From: Paraburkholderia solitsugae
GTDB lineage: Bacteria; Pseudomonadota; Gammaproteobacteria; Burkholderiales; Burkholderiaceae
Assembly: GCF_013177695.1 (NCBI RefSeq)
Contig: NZ_WOEY01000026.1
Coordinates: forward strand, 30,709-94,708
DNA: 64,000 bases
Reading direction: 5' to 3'
Under the pieces are notes generated by a model. That model did no database searches, was not told the DNA's origin, and was given only the letters and a program-made list of their open reading frames with translations. Shown here one piece after another: positions 35,391 to 44,255 of the stretch; positions within the stretch are counted from its first letter, which is position 1, and the number at the start of each line of letters is the position of its first letter. Position numbers and translations under genes: made by a program.

Positions 35391-37130
35391 GTGACACTTA
35401 AGCACCTCACCATCAAGACCAAACTGATTATCGGTTTCGGCATGCTGTCTCTCATTGTCGTCGTGGTTTCCGGCCTGTCCTTGAAGGCGCTGAGCGATTC
35501 GACCGATGGGTTTTCCAACTATGTACACGGCATCAATGCACGCGCCGACATGGCGGTGCAGGTTCGAACCGCAGTCGACCGCCGGGCGATCGCAGCGCGC
35601 AATCTCGTCCTCGTGACCAAACCTCAGGACCTCGAAGTAGAGAAAGCCGACGTGACGCGCGCGCACGAAGACGTGCAAGCCGACCTGAAAAAGCTCAACG
35701 ACATGATCGCGAACGCGACCGATACGTCGGAGAAAGCACGCAGCCTCGTCGCAGAAATCAATCGGGTCGAGGCGGTCTATGGTCCGGTTGCCCTCGACAT
35801 CGTCAATTCGGCGCTCACCAACAAGCGCGACGAGGCGATCGTCAAGATGGACGATCAATGCCGGCCGCTACTCGCCGCGCTGATTCGTGCGACCAATGCG
35901 TATGCCGACTACACACGCTCACGCCAGGAACAACTGGTCAACGAGTACACGGCGCACTATGAAAACCAGCGCAATCTGCTGATCGCGATCTGCCTTATCG
36001 CGTTGGCGCTCGCCGTCACCGCGTGCGTGGTGATCACGCGCGCGGTGACGGGACCACTGCGTTTTGCGATCGACGTCGCGCGCACCGTGTCGGAAGGCGA
36101 TCTGCGCACGCGCATCACGGTCGACGGCAGCGACGAAACCAGCAAACTGCTGGGCGCCCTGCGCGAGATGAACGAACGGCTGACGGCGATCGTCGGACGG
36201 GTGCGCGACAGCAGCACCAGCATTGCCGGCGCGGCACGTCAGATCGCAGCGGGCAATATGGACCTCAGCCAGCGCACTGAGCAGCAGGCTGCTTCGTTGC
36301 AGGAAACCGCTTCCAGCATGGAAGAACTCACCTCCACGGTTAAGCAGAACGCCGACAACGCGCAGCAAGGCAGCACGCTGGCTGCGAACGCTTCGTCGGT
36401 GGCGCAAAAGGGTAGCGAGGTCGTCGGTCAGGTCGTGAGCACGATGCATGACATCAGCGACAGTTCGACCAAGATCGCGGACATCACGGGCATCATCGAA
36501 GGCATTGCGTTCCAGACGAACATCCTCGCCTTGAACGCGGCCGTTGAAGCCGCGCGGGCGGGCGAACAAGGGCGGGGTTTCGCGGTGGTCGCAAGCGAAG
36601 TCAGAAGCCTGGCTCAACGTTCATCGAGCGCGGCAAAGGAGATCAAGGACCTGATCGCCAACTCCGTGCAAAAGATCCGCGATGGCTCGGCGCTTGCCGG
36701 CGAGGCGGGTAAGACGATGGCCGACGTGACTCAGGCGGTCGCGCGAGTGACCGACATCATGTCGGAGATCGCGGCGGCATCGATTGAACAAAGCCGTGGG
36801 ATCGAGCAGGTCAATGTTGCGATTACCCAGATGGACAACGTCACGCAACAGAATGCGGCTTTGGTGGAAGAGGCCGCAGCGGCTTCGCGGTCGATGGAAG
36901 ATCAGGGGCAACAGTTGAATGAAGCCGTGGCGTTTTTTCAGGTGAAGGATGCCGCGCCTACGGTAGCGGCTGCGCCTGCCCGGCGGGAGGCGCCGCGGCG
37001 CGAGGTGGCGGCGACTGCTGCTGCGCCTAAGCGCGTTGTGCGGGCTGCGGCCGTTGCACCGGTTGCTGTGCTTACGACCGGGCTCGCTACTGCGACAGCA
37101 GATGCGAATGACGGGTGGGATAAGTTCTGA
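35391..37130 (+). CDS. Methyl-accepting chemotaxis protein with Ala-rich tail
   Basis: A 579-residue chemoreceptor. TM1 is near 9-30, a periplasmic four-helix bundle follows, then TM2 near 190-212, HAMP, and the signalling domain with [20 protein letters not shown] and [19 protein letters not shown]. After the coiled coil comes a ~60-residue Ala/Pro/Arg-rich linker ending in DGWDKF, a pentapeptide-like tether of the kind that binds CheR/CheB. The GTG at 35391 is preceded by GGAG nine bases upstream, so it is preferred to a TTG at 35376. Confidence 0.93.
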   Translation: MTLKHLTIKTKLIIGFGMLSLIVVVVSGLSLKALSDSTDGFSNYVHGINARADMAVQVRTAVDRRAIAARNLVLVTKPQDLEVEKADVTRAHEDVQADLKKLNDMIANATDTSEKARSLVAEINRVEAVYGPVALDIVNSALTNKRDEAIVKMDDQCRPLLAALIRATNAYADYTRSRQEQLVNEYTAHYENQRNLLIAICLIALALAVTACVVITRAVTGPLRFAIDVARTVSEGDLRTRITVDGSDETSKLLGALREMNERLTAIVGRVRDSSTSIAGAARQIAAGNMDLSQRTEQQAASLQETASSMEELTSTVKQNADNAQQGSTLAANASSVAQKGSEVVGQVVSTMHDISDSSTKIADITGIIEGIAFQTNILALNAAVEAARAGEQGRGFAVVASEVRSLAQRSSSAAKEIKDLIANSVQKIRDGSALAGEAGKTMADVTQAVARVTDIMSEIAAASIEQSRGIEQVNVAITQMDNVTQQNAALVEEAAAASRSMEDQGQQLNEAVAFFQVKDAAPTVAAAPARREAPRREVAATAAAPKRVVRAAAVAPVAVLTTGLATATADANDGWDKF

Positions 37131-37202
37131 CTTTGAGCACAACGCGAGCGCGCCTCGCAAGGGGCCGCGCAGACCCGACCTCGCCGGTCGGACCTGCCGC
37201 CC

Positions 37203-38180
37203 CTATCCTTGCCTCGACGCCTGCAAAGTCTGCGATGGGAGTTCCCCGTACATGTGCCGGTATTCGGCACTGAAACGACTCCAGTGCCAGAACCCCCATC
37301 GCGCCGCGACATCCTTGACCTGCAAGGATGCGTCCGGGTATAGCAGGTCGCGCCGCGCGCCATTCAGGCGGAGCAGACGCAGATAGGTAACCGGACTGAC
37401 TCCAAGTTCCTGTTCGAAGCAGTATTGCAGTGCCCGGCGCGACACGCCGAGCGCACGACATAGGTCGACGATTCGCAGCGACGCGTCGATACTAGCAAGC
37501 GCGAATTCTCTCGCCTGCCGCACGAGCCGGGTGCGATTATGAGGACCACAGACCATCATCTGCGAGGCATGCTCATCGGCGACGAACGGCATCAGCACGT
37601 CGAGCAACGCATGGGTCGTGGCAACCCGTGCATCCGCCGAATTCAACATGTCCGGCTGCGCGACACAGGTATTCATGACGTCGACCAGATCGCGCGCCGC
37701 GTGTTCGACCTGGTCCACCGTGCCGGCCAGATGCAGGCCAAGTCTCAGCCGCCGGGCGATACCCGAGGCCTCCGCTTCACCCCAGCATGACTCGACCAGC
37801 GTTTGCGAAATGCTGACCGCCAGCAGGTTCATCGGCGGCACCCGCGCATTGAATTCGTGCTCGCCCCGGAACGCAACGATCGCCGTGTGCCACGCGACCC
37901 CGTTCACGCGCCCAGCTTCGCGCATCTCGCACGGCACGATGAACGTGTAGGCGTTCTCCCAGGCGGCGCCCGTCTGATGCATCGTCGCATTGCTCGCCTC
38001 GGTATAGATCTGCACCCCGCCGAAGCGAACCTCCTGGGAATCGCAGCGGAACTGCCCGCTCGACAATTGCGTGTACGCCAGATCCCATCCGTCAAACGCG
38101 GCCGAACTCGAAAACGGCTCGGCATGACGCATCGAGCGCACGAAAGATTGGCTGTCAGGCACGTCACACAATCGGCTCAT
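37203..38180 (-). CDS. AraC-family regulator, EutR-like
   Basis: A 325-residue regulator with a ~200-residue N-terminal sensing domain and a C-terminal double helix-turn-helix. The DNA-binding part (IVDLCRALGVSRRALQYCFE, VKDVAARWGFWHWSRF, GELPSQTL) closely resembles the E. coli ethanolamine regulator EutR as I remember it. It is divergent from the aminotransferase-kinase pair across a 180-base spacer, so control of those genes is likely. The ligand is inferred to be an amine related to ethanolamine; sequence alone does not show it. Confidence 0.88.
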   Translation of the reverse strand: MSRLCDVPDSQSFVRSMRHAEPFSSSAAFDGWDLAYTQLSSGQFRCDSQEVRFGGVQIYTEASNATMHQTGAAWENAYTFIVPCEMREAGRVNGVAWHTAIVAFRGEHEFNARVPPMNLLAVSISQTLVESCWGEAEASGIARRLRLGLHLAGTVDQVEHAARDLVDVMNTCVAQPDMLNSADARVATTHALLDVLMPFVADEHASQMMVCGPHNRTRLVRQAREFALASIDASLRIVDLCRALGVSRRALQYCFEQELGVSPVTYLRLLRLNGARRDLLYPDASLQVKDVAARWGFWHWSRFSAEYRHMYGELPSQTLQASRQG

Positions 38181-38361
38181 TGTCGATCTCGATTCCCTGA
38201 AACATTCTTCTGCGGGCGGCGCATCTGGAAGGTGCTCTCCCGCTGTCGGGATTTGCCAATTTCGGATAACACCTGACGGCCGGAATACCTATGCTGGCCG
38301 TTCGCGCCAGGCCGTCGCCGCATGCGGCCCGCCGGCGCTTTCAACGCACTTCGAGGCAAGC

Positions 38362-39678
38362 ATGCAAGAAGCGATCAAGACCGATCTGTCGGCAACTCCA
38401 GAAGCCGCGCTGCTCGCGCGCCGCCACCGTCTGCTAGGTAAAGCCGCCCCACTGTTCTACGACACGCCGCTGCACATTGTACGAGCCGAAGGCGTCTGGA
38501 TATATGACGCGCACGGCCGCGCCTACCTCGATGCCTACAACAATGTGCCGGTGGTCGGCCATTGTCATCCGCGCGTGGTCAATGCGATCGCGAGCCAGGC
38601 CGCACGCCTGAACGTGCACAGCCGCTACCTGCACGAAACCGTACTCGACTATGTGGAGCGCCTGACCGCTACGTTCGATGGCTCGCTCGACATGGCGGTC
38701 CTGACCTGCACCGGCAGCGAGGCCAACGACGTGGCGCTGCAACTCGCACGCCAGCACAGCGGCGGACGCGGCATCCTCTGCACGAACCTGACCTATCACG
38801 GCAACACTACCGCGGTCAGCGCGCTGTCGACGCTGTTTTCCGGTGGCCGCTCACGCAGTCCGGAGGTGCGCGCCGTGACCTTCCCCGACTGCTATCGGCC
38901 GCTCAACGGCCTATCCGGCGAAACATTGATCGATGCGCACCTCGATGAAATCCGCGAGGCGATCGCCTCGCTCAAGGATGAGGGCGCTGGCTTCGCCGGC
39001 ATGCTTGCGTGCCCGATCTTCGCAAACGAGGGCTTGCCGACCGTGCCGGTGGGCTACTGGCCGCGCGTCGCGCAACTCGTGCGCGAAGCCGGCGGCTTAC
39101 TGATCTTCGACGAAGTGCAGGCCGGCTTCGGCCGCACTGGAAACATGTGGGGACAACAGCTCGCGGGCGTCGTGCCGGACATCGTGACGCTCGGCAAGCC
39201 GATGGGCAACGGTCATCCGGTCGCGGGCGTAGTCGCGCGCGGCGCGCTGATCGAAGCCTTTCGCGACGAGGTGATGTACTTCAACACCTTCGGCGCCAAT
39301 CCGGTGTCCTGCGCGGCCGCGCTCGCGGTACTCGATGTCATCGCGGAGGAAGGCCTGCCGGGCAACGCGCGCGCGACCGGCCAGCATCTGGCCGACGGCA
39401 TGCGCGCGCTGCAGGCGCGCCACCCACTGATTGGCGACGTGCGCGGCCAGGGCCTGTTCTTCGCGATCGAACTCGTGACCGACCGCGAGGCGAAAACGCC
39501 TGCCGGCCAGATCGCAAAGCGCGTGGTGAACGACATGAAGGAACGCGGAGTGCTGATCAGCCGTGTCGGCCAGTTCGACAACATCCTGAAGATCCGCCCA
39601 CCACTACCGTTCTCGACGTCCCACGCCGACCAGTTGCTGAGCACATTCGACGCCTGTCTCACGGCACTCGGGGAATAA
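38362..39678 (+). CDS. Class III PLP-dependent aminotransferase, phospho-lyase-like
   Basis: A 438-residue fold-type I PLP enzyme. It has IVRAEGVWIYDAHGRAYLDA, VGHCHPRVVNAI, TCTGSEANDVALQLAR, FDEVQAGFGRTG, the PLP lysine at about residue 279 in TLGKPMGNGHP, and YFNTFGANPVSCA. The pattern is closer to ethanolamine-phosphate / 5-phosphohydroxylysine phospho-lyases than to GABA or ornithine aminotransferases. Such enzymes eliminate ammonia and phosphate from a phosphorylated amino-alcohol. It is followed after three bases by an APH-type kinase, exactly the partner such a lyase needs. Confidence 0.88.
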   Translation: MQEAIKTDLSATPEAALLARRHRLLGKAAPLFYDTPLHIVRAEGVWIYDAHGRAYLDAYNNVPVVGHCHPRVVNAIASQAARLNVHSRYLHETVLDYVERLTATFDGSLDMAVLTCTGSEANDVALQLARQHSGGRGILCTNLTYHGNTTAVSALSTLFSGGRSRSPEVRAVTFPDCYRPLNGLSGETLIDAHLDEIREAIASLKDEGAGFAGMLACPIFANEGLPTVPVGYWPRVAQLVREAGGLLIFDEVQAGFGRTGNMWGQQLAGVVPDIVTLGKPMGNGHPVAGVVARGALIEAFRDEVMYFNTFGANPVSCAAALAVLDVIAEEGLPGNARATGQHLADGMRALQARHPLIGDVRGQGLFFAIELVTDREAKTPAGQIAKRVVNDMKERGVLISRVGQFDNILKIRPPLPFSTSHADQLLSTFDACLTALGE

Positions 39679-39681
39679 ACC

Positions 39682-40734
39682 ATGACCGATCTGATCGACT
39701 CGCCGTGCCATGACTCCCTCGACAGTCTGCGCAGCGCCGCAATGCGCGCGCTCGCGCACTGGGGCATGGCCTGCCGCGAAATCAAACTCATCAAACATCG
39801 CGAAAACGCGGTGTTCAAGGTGATCAACGAGGCCGGGCGCGCCTACGCGCTGCGTGTCCACCGTGACGGCTACCATAGCGACGCCGCGCTGCGCTCCGAA
39901 CTACAGTGGATGGCCGCGCTACAGCAAGCCGGTGTCGACGTGCCGGTGGTCGTGCCCGCAAGCAACGGCGACTGGTTCATGCGCGTGGCGCCCGAAGACG
40001 GCGAGAACGCGCTGCAGATCGATCTGTTCGAATGGCTCAACGGTATGCAGCTCGGTACATCGGAAGGCGGTCTCGGGCAAAACGTCTGCGATATCGAGCG
40101 TATATATCGCACCATCGGCAATATCGCCGCGCGCCTGCACAATCAGGCCCAGCAATGGACACCGCCTGCCGGGTTCACACGGGCGGCTTGGGATGCCGCC
40201 GGCCTGGTGGGGCCGGCTCCGCTCTGGGGCCGCTTCTGGGCGCTCGAGACACTCTCGCTATCTCAGCGCGCGCTAATCGTCGAGGCGCGCGACATCGTGC
40301 GCGTCCAACTGGCCGCAATGGAAGAGGCACCGGACCATTCGGACTACTACGGCCTGATCCACGCGGATTTCGTGCCGGAAAACCTGCTGGTGGATCAGAG
40401 CGTCGTACGCCTGCTCGATTTCGACGACGCGGGCTACGGCTGGCATCTGTTCGAGCTGGCCACCGCACTCTATTTCATCCGCGACGATCCGAACTATCCG
40501 ATCGCCCGCGCGGCGCTGATCGCCGGCTACCGCGAACACCGCAGCCTGCCCGACGCGATCCTCGCAAAACTGCCGGTGTTCCTGATGGCGCGCGGCTTCA
40601 CCTATCTCGGCTGGATGCACACGCGCCAGGGCACCGAGACCGCTCGCGAACTGACACCGCTGGTCACCAGGCTCGCTTGCACGCTGGCCGAGGAATTTGT
40701 TGCCGCGCATCGGGCAGGCCATGGCCTGCCTTGA
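39682..40734 (+). CDS. APH/choline-kinase-fold phosphotransferase (homoserine kinase II type)
   Basis: A 350-residue kinase of the aminoglycoside-phosphotransferase superfamily. It has RENAVFKVINEAGRAYALRVHR for the nucleotide lobe, the catalytic HAD at 227-229 in LIHADFVPENLL, and DFD at 246-248 in RLLDFDDAGYG. The family includes hydroxylysine, ethanolamine, choline and homoserine kinases. It starts three bases after the aminotransferase stop, implying an operon. In other bacteria such kinases are fused to the same aminotransferase type, supporting a kinase plus phospho-lyase pathway. Antibiotic resistance is less likely given the context. Confidence 0.85.
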   Translation: MTDLIDSPCHDSLDSLRSAAMRALAHWGMACREIKLIKHRENAVFKVINEAGRAYALRVHRDGYHSDAALRSELQWMAALQQAGVDVPVVVPASNGDWFMRVAPEDGENALQIDLFEWLNGMQLGTSEGGLGQNVCDIERIYRTIGNIAARLHNQAQQWTPPAGFTRAAWDAAGLVGPAPLWGRFWALETLSLSQRALIVEARDIVRVQLAAMEEAPDHSDYYGLIHADFVPENLLVDQSVVRLLDFDDAGYGWHLFELATALYFIRDDPNYPIARAALIAGYREHRSLPDAILAKLPVFLMARGFTYLGWMHTRQGTETARELTPLVTRLACTLAEEFVAAHRAGHGLP

Positions 40735-40764
40735 TCTGCCATAACCTGACATACGGGACGAACT

Positions 40765-40800
40765 GCACACGCAAGCCCGCGAAGCGGGCCCTCCCTGTGC
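40765..40800. terminator. Possible bidirectional terminator between convergent genes
   Basis: A stem with an inner GCCCGC-GAA-GCGGGC hairpin (40775-40789) and an outer GCACA/TGTGC pairing lies in the 71-base gap between the kinase (plus) and the YCF48-like gene (minus). There is no clear T-run, so this is tentative. Confidence 0.4.
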
Positions 40801-40805
40801 GCGGC

Positions 40806-41795
40806 CTATTCCGTCTTCAGCAAACCATCCTTCGAGAACAGCAGCGGTGCGCTCGTGCCGTCCGGCACTAGCACGGCCGTCAGCGCTGCACGGTCGGCAC
40901 GCTGGTGGGCGGCGAACTTGCTGCCGTCGTCCGCGCCCTTCAACATGAAGCCGTCGAGTCCGACGCCGAGCACCTGGTTGCCGCTCGCGGCCAGCCCCGT
41001 AATCGACCCGGACGAGCCGGAATCAACCGCGCCCCAGGTGTCGCCGCCATCCGCGCTGCGATACAGGTGGCCCAGCAGACCGCCGACGAAAATCGAACCG
41101 TCGGCTGCGGCCGTACCTGCCCACAGGCTGCCCTTGTTGCCGGTCGACCGGTATTCCCAGGTCGTGCCGCCATCGCGCGAGCGCAGCACAAAGCCTTGCT
41201 CGGCGGCGATATAGAGCGTGCCGTCGCGGCCTGCGAAGATCTTGAACAGGTTGCGGTCCGCTTTCTTGCCGCCAGGCGGAATCGGTAACGTCTGCGGTTT
41301 CCAGGTATGGCCACCGTCATCGGTCGCGAGCAACAGGGACCAGAGACCGACGGCCCAACCATGCTGCGCGTCCTTGAAATACACCGAGAACAACGGCTGG
41401 TCGACCGTCAGCACCGACCGTTGCAAGCTCCACGTTTCGCCGCAATCGGTGCTCGCGAGGATCACGCCCTCCTGCCCCACCGCCCAGCCGTGCTGCGCAT
41501 CGGCGAAGTACACCGCGGACAAGGTCGAGGAGGCTGCCACCTGCCTCGCCTGCCGCCAGCTGCGACCCTCGTCGTCGGACAGGATCACGACCCCGTGATC
41601 GCCGACGGCGACGAGACGCGAAGGACCGGCGTGCGTCGCGTCGAGCAGCATCGTCTGGGTCGGGTTGGCCCAGGCATGGGCAGCTTGCACGGCCAGTACC
41701 GGCTGCGGCGCGCCGGCCTCGCCGGTCGATTGGGCGAAGCCGTGGGTTGCGCACAGCGTGGAGAGCGCCGCGCTCATCAGGATCTTCTTCAACAT
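40806..41795 (-). CDS. YCF48/Hcf136-like beta-propeller protein, exported
   Basis: A 329-residue protein with a signal peptide (MLKKILMSAALSTLCATHGFA) followed by repeats of the BNR/YCF48 type: GDHGVVILSDDEGRSWRQ, GQEGVILASTDCGETWSLQ, DDGGHTWKPQ, SRDGGTTWEYRS and SADGGDTWGAVDS. It should fold as a periplasmic beta-propeller. Last gene of the APC-DUF1329-DUF1302-RND-YCF48 operon; the same five-part set minus the permease is common in proteobacteria as an export or outer-membrane lipid/hydrophobic-compound module. Confidence 0.85.
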   Translation of the reverse strand: MLKKILMSAALSTLCATHGFAQSTGEAGAPQPVLAVQAAHAWANPTQTMLLDATHAGPSRLVAVGDHGVVILSDDEGRSWRQARQVAASSTLSAVYFADAQHGWAVGQEGVILASTDCGETWSLQRSVLTVDQPLFSVYFKDAQHGWAVGLWSLLLATDDGGHTWKPQTLPIPPGGKKADRNLFKIFAGRDGTLYIAAEQGFVLRSRDGGTTWEYRSTGNKGSLWAGTAAADGSIFVGGLLGHLYRSADGGDTWGAVDSGSSGSITGLAASGNQVLGVGLDGFMLKGADDGSKFAAHQRADRAALTAVLVPDGTSAPLLFSKDGLLKTE

Positions 41796-41823
41796 CGCTT
41801 GTCTTCCAGAATCGGTTGTCGTC

Positions 41824-44184
41824 TCAATGGCTCAGCAGGCCGGGTGCGCGCACCGGCTTGCTGCGTGGGAACCAGCGTTCCAGCAATACGGCGAGCGCGG
41901 GCAATGCGGTCATCGCCATCACCACATTGACGAGGAACATGAAGGCCAGCAGCTTGCCCATGTCGGCCTGGAACTTGAGTGCCGAGAAGCTCCAGGTCGC
42001 CACGCCGATCGCGAGCGTGATGGCCGTGAAGATCGTCGCCACGCCGACTTCGAGCATGGCATGCTCAACCGATTGCGTGATCGTCTGGCCGCGCGCGAGA
42101 TGCAACTGCAAGCGGTTGTAGATATAGAACGCATAGTCCACACCGATCCCAACCGCCAGCACCATCACCGGCAACGTCGCCACGGTCAGACCGATTTCCA
42201 GTTTCTTCATGAACCCGTAGCCGATGAAGGTCGCGACCGTGAGCGGCAGGCAGCAGGCCACCATCGCGCGCAGGTCGCGGTAGGCGATGAAAACCAGCAC
42301 GAGAATCGCCGCATAGACGTACAGCATCATCGGCAACTCGCTCTTCGCGACCTCTTCGTTGGTCGCGGCGATCACGCCCGCGTTGCCGGCGGCCAGGCGA
42401 ATCGTCAGACCCGGGCTCAGGTGCGACGCGCGATACGCCTTGACGTCGGCAAGGATGCGGTTGAGCGTGGACGCCTTGTGATCGGTCAGGAACAGGTGGA
42501 CAGCCGTCATGCTGCAGTCCTTGCTCATGTACCCCTTGACCCGGCCAATCTCGGCGGACAGGCCACCGTAGTTGCCCGAATCGATCGGGACCACGTTCAT
42601 CTTCGGATTGCCTTCGTTATAGCCCTCGTTATACGTGCGCAACATGTCCGGATACGACTGCACAGACACCACGCCCGGCTCGTTTTTCATGGTCGAGGCA
42701 AAATCGTCCTCTGCCACGCCGATGGCCGGATTGCCGCAGTCGGTGCCGGCCGATTCGAACACCACCGTCAGCCAGTCGAGGCCCACGTCATAGTTGCCGG
42801 CGATCGCCACTGCGTCCCGGTTGAAGCGCGCGTCGCTGCGCAACTCGGGGGCGCCCGGCTGCAGCGTGCCGATCACGCGGTCGCGGCTCTGCCAGACAGC
42901 AAGCGCGAAGACGGCCGCCGTGAGGCAGACCACCACATACGCATTACGCGGCTCGGCCACACGCGCCAACTTGCGCAGCCAGACCGAGCGGCGTTCGCGC
43001 TTCGCCAGGGCGCGATCCGCGTACTCCTTCGTGAAATGGAAGCACGAGGCAGCGAGCGGCAGCATCACGAGGTTCGTGATGATCTTGTAGCCGACGCCGA
43101 GAGAAGCCGTGATCGCCAGTTCCCGCACCATGGGAATCGGGATCAGCAGCAGCGTGATGAACGAGACCAGGGCCGTGATCAGCGCGAGCGTGCCCGGGAT
43201 CAGCAGGCCGCCGAAGCTGCGGCGCGCGGCGTCGACCGTGGTATGGCCGTGCGACAGCTCCCGCACGATGAAATTGACCTGCTGCACGCCGTGCGAAACG
43301 CCGATCGCAAAGACCAGGAATGGCACCAGCACGGCCAGCGGATCAAGGCCGAAGCCGAGCAGCCGCAAGGTGCCGAACTGCCAGACCAGCGAGGTCAGCG
43401 AACAGACCACCGGCAAGATCGTGAAGCGCAGCGAATGGCTATACCAGTACACCGCGAGCGCCGTCAGCAGGAGCGCGATGCCGCAGAAGCCGAGCACCGC
43501 TTTTGCGCCGTCCGCGATATCGCCGATCTGCTTGGCGAAGCCGATGATCTGGATCTCGTATCCGGCATCTTCGAAAGGCTTGCGAACCTGGCTTTCGAGC
43601 AGGTGATTGAAGCTCACGTAATCCAGCAGCTTGCCGTTCGCGTCGCGCTCGTTCAGCTCGGCCGTAATCATCGCGCTATCCTGGCCGTGCGAGACCAGGG
43701 TGCCGACATAGCCGCCCTCAGTCGCCGACTGGCGGATCCTGGCTACGACCTGCGGCGTCAACTGGTCCGGCGTGATCGTGCCGTCGATCACCGGATCGGC
43801 CCGGAAGCCGTCCTCCGTGATCTCGTTGACGAATGCATTAGGTGTCCAGAGCGACTGCACGCCCTGGCGATCGACGTTCGGCAGAAACGTAACGGCTTGG
43901 GTGACCTTGTAGAGACGAGTCAGTCCTTCCGGCGTCCAGATATTACCGTTGCGCGCACGCACGACCACCGTGATGCGGTTCGCACCGAACAGGTCGTTAC
44001 GGTATTTCTGGAAGGTCTGGATATATTCATGGCCGATCGGCATCTGCTTTTCGAAGCCGGCTTCCATGCGCAATTGCACGGCGAACGCGGCCATGAAGAC
44101 GGTAAAGACAGCGATCGCTGCCAGCACCAGCAAACGATGGCCGAAAAGAAACGTTTCCAGCCGGGAGAGGATGCGATTCAACAC
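41824..44184 (-). CDS. RND-superfamily (MMPL-type) transporter
   Basis: A 786-residue inner-membrane protein with two repeated halves. Each has one helix, a large periplasmic loop and a five-helix bundle (FTILPVVCSLTSLVWQFG and VDYAFYIYNRLQLHLARG regions). This is the MMPL/HpnN kind rather than the AcrB kind, because it is shorter. It most likely moves a hydrophobic substrate between inner membrane and periplasm, powered by proton flow. It lies between DUF1302 and YCF48-like genes (gaps of 71 and 28 bases). Confidence 0.88.
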   Translation of the reverse strand: MLNRILSRLETFLFGHRLLVLAAIAVFTVFMAAFAVQLRMEAGFEKQMPIGHEYIQTFQKYRNDLFGANRITVVVRARNGNIWTPEGLTRLYKVTQAVTFLPNVDRQGVQSLWTPNAFVNEITEDGFRADPVIDGTITPDQLTPQVVARIRQSATEGGYVGTLVSHGQDSAMITAELNERDANGKLLDYVSFNHLLESQVRKPFEDAGYEIQIIGFAKQIGDIADGAKAVLGFCGIALLLTALAVYWYSHSLRFTILPVVCSLTSLVWQFGTLRLLGFGLDPLAVLVPFLVFAIGVSHGVQQVNFIVRELSHGHTTVDAARRSFGGLLIPGTLALITALVSFITLLLIPIPMVRELAITASLGVGYKIITNLVMLPLAASCFHFTKEYADRALAKRERRSVWLRKLARVAEPRNAYVVVCLTAAVFALAVWQSRDRVIGTLQPGAPELRSDARFNRDAVAIAGNYDVGLDWLTVVFESAGTDCGNPAIGVAEDDFASTMKNEPGVVSVQSYPDMLRTYNEGYNEGNPKMNVVPIDSGNYGGLSAEIGRVKGYMSKDCSMTAVHLFLTDHKASTLNRILADVKAYRASHLSPGLTIRLAAGNAGVIAATNEEVAKSELPMMLYVYAAILVLVFIAYRDLRAMVACCLPLTVATFIGYGFMKKLEIGLTVATLPVMVLAVGIGVDYAFYIYNRLQLHLARGQTITQSVEHAMLEVGVATIFTAITLAIGVATWSFSALKFQADMGKLLAFMFLVNVVMAMTALPALAVLLERWFPRSKPVRAPGLLSH

Positions 44185-44255
44185 GACTCTGTCCTTTTTG
44201 AATCGACGATGCGCGAAATGCGCGTCGTCTTGCTGCCTTTACTGCGACACCATGC

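Noticed and set aside
39682..40734. Aminoglycoside resistance kinase
   Set aside because: Kinase fold is shared, but operon pairing with a phospho-lyase-like enzyme and EutR-like regulator favours metabolism.
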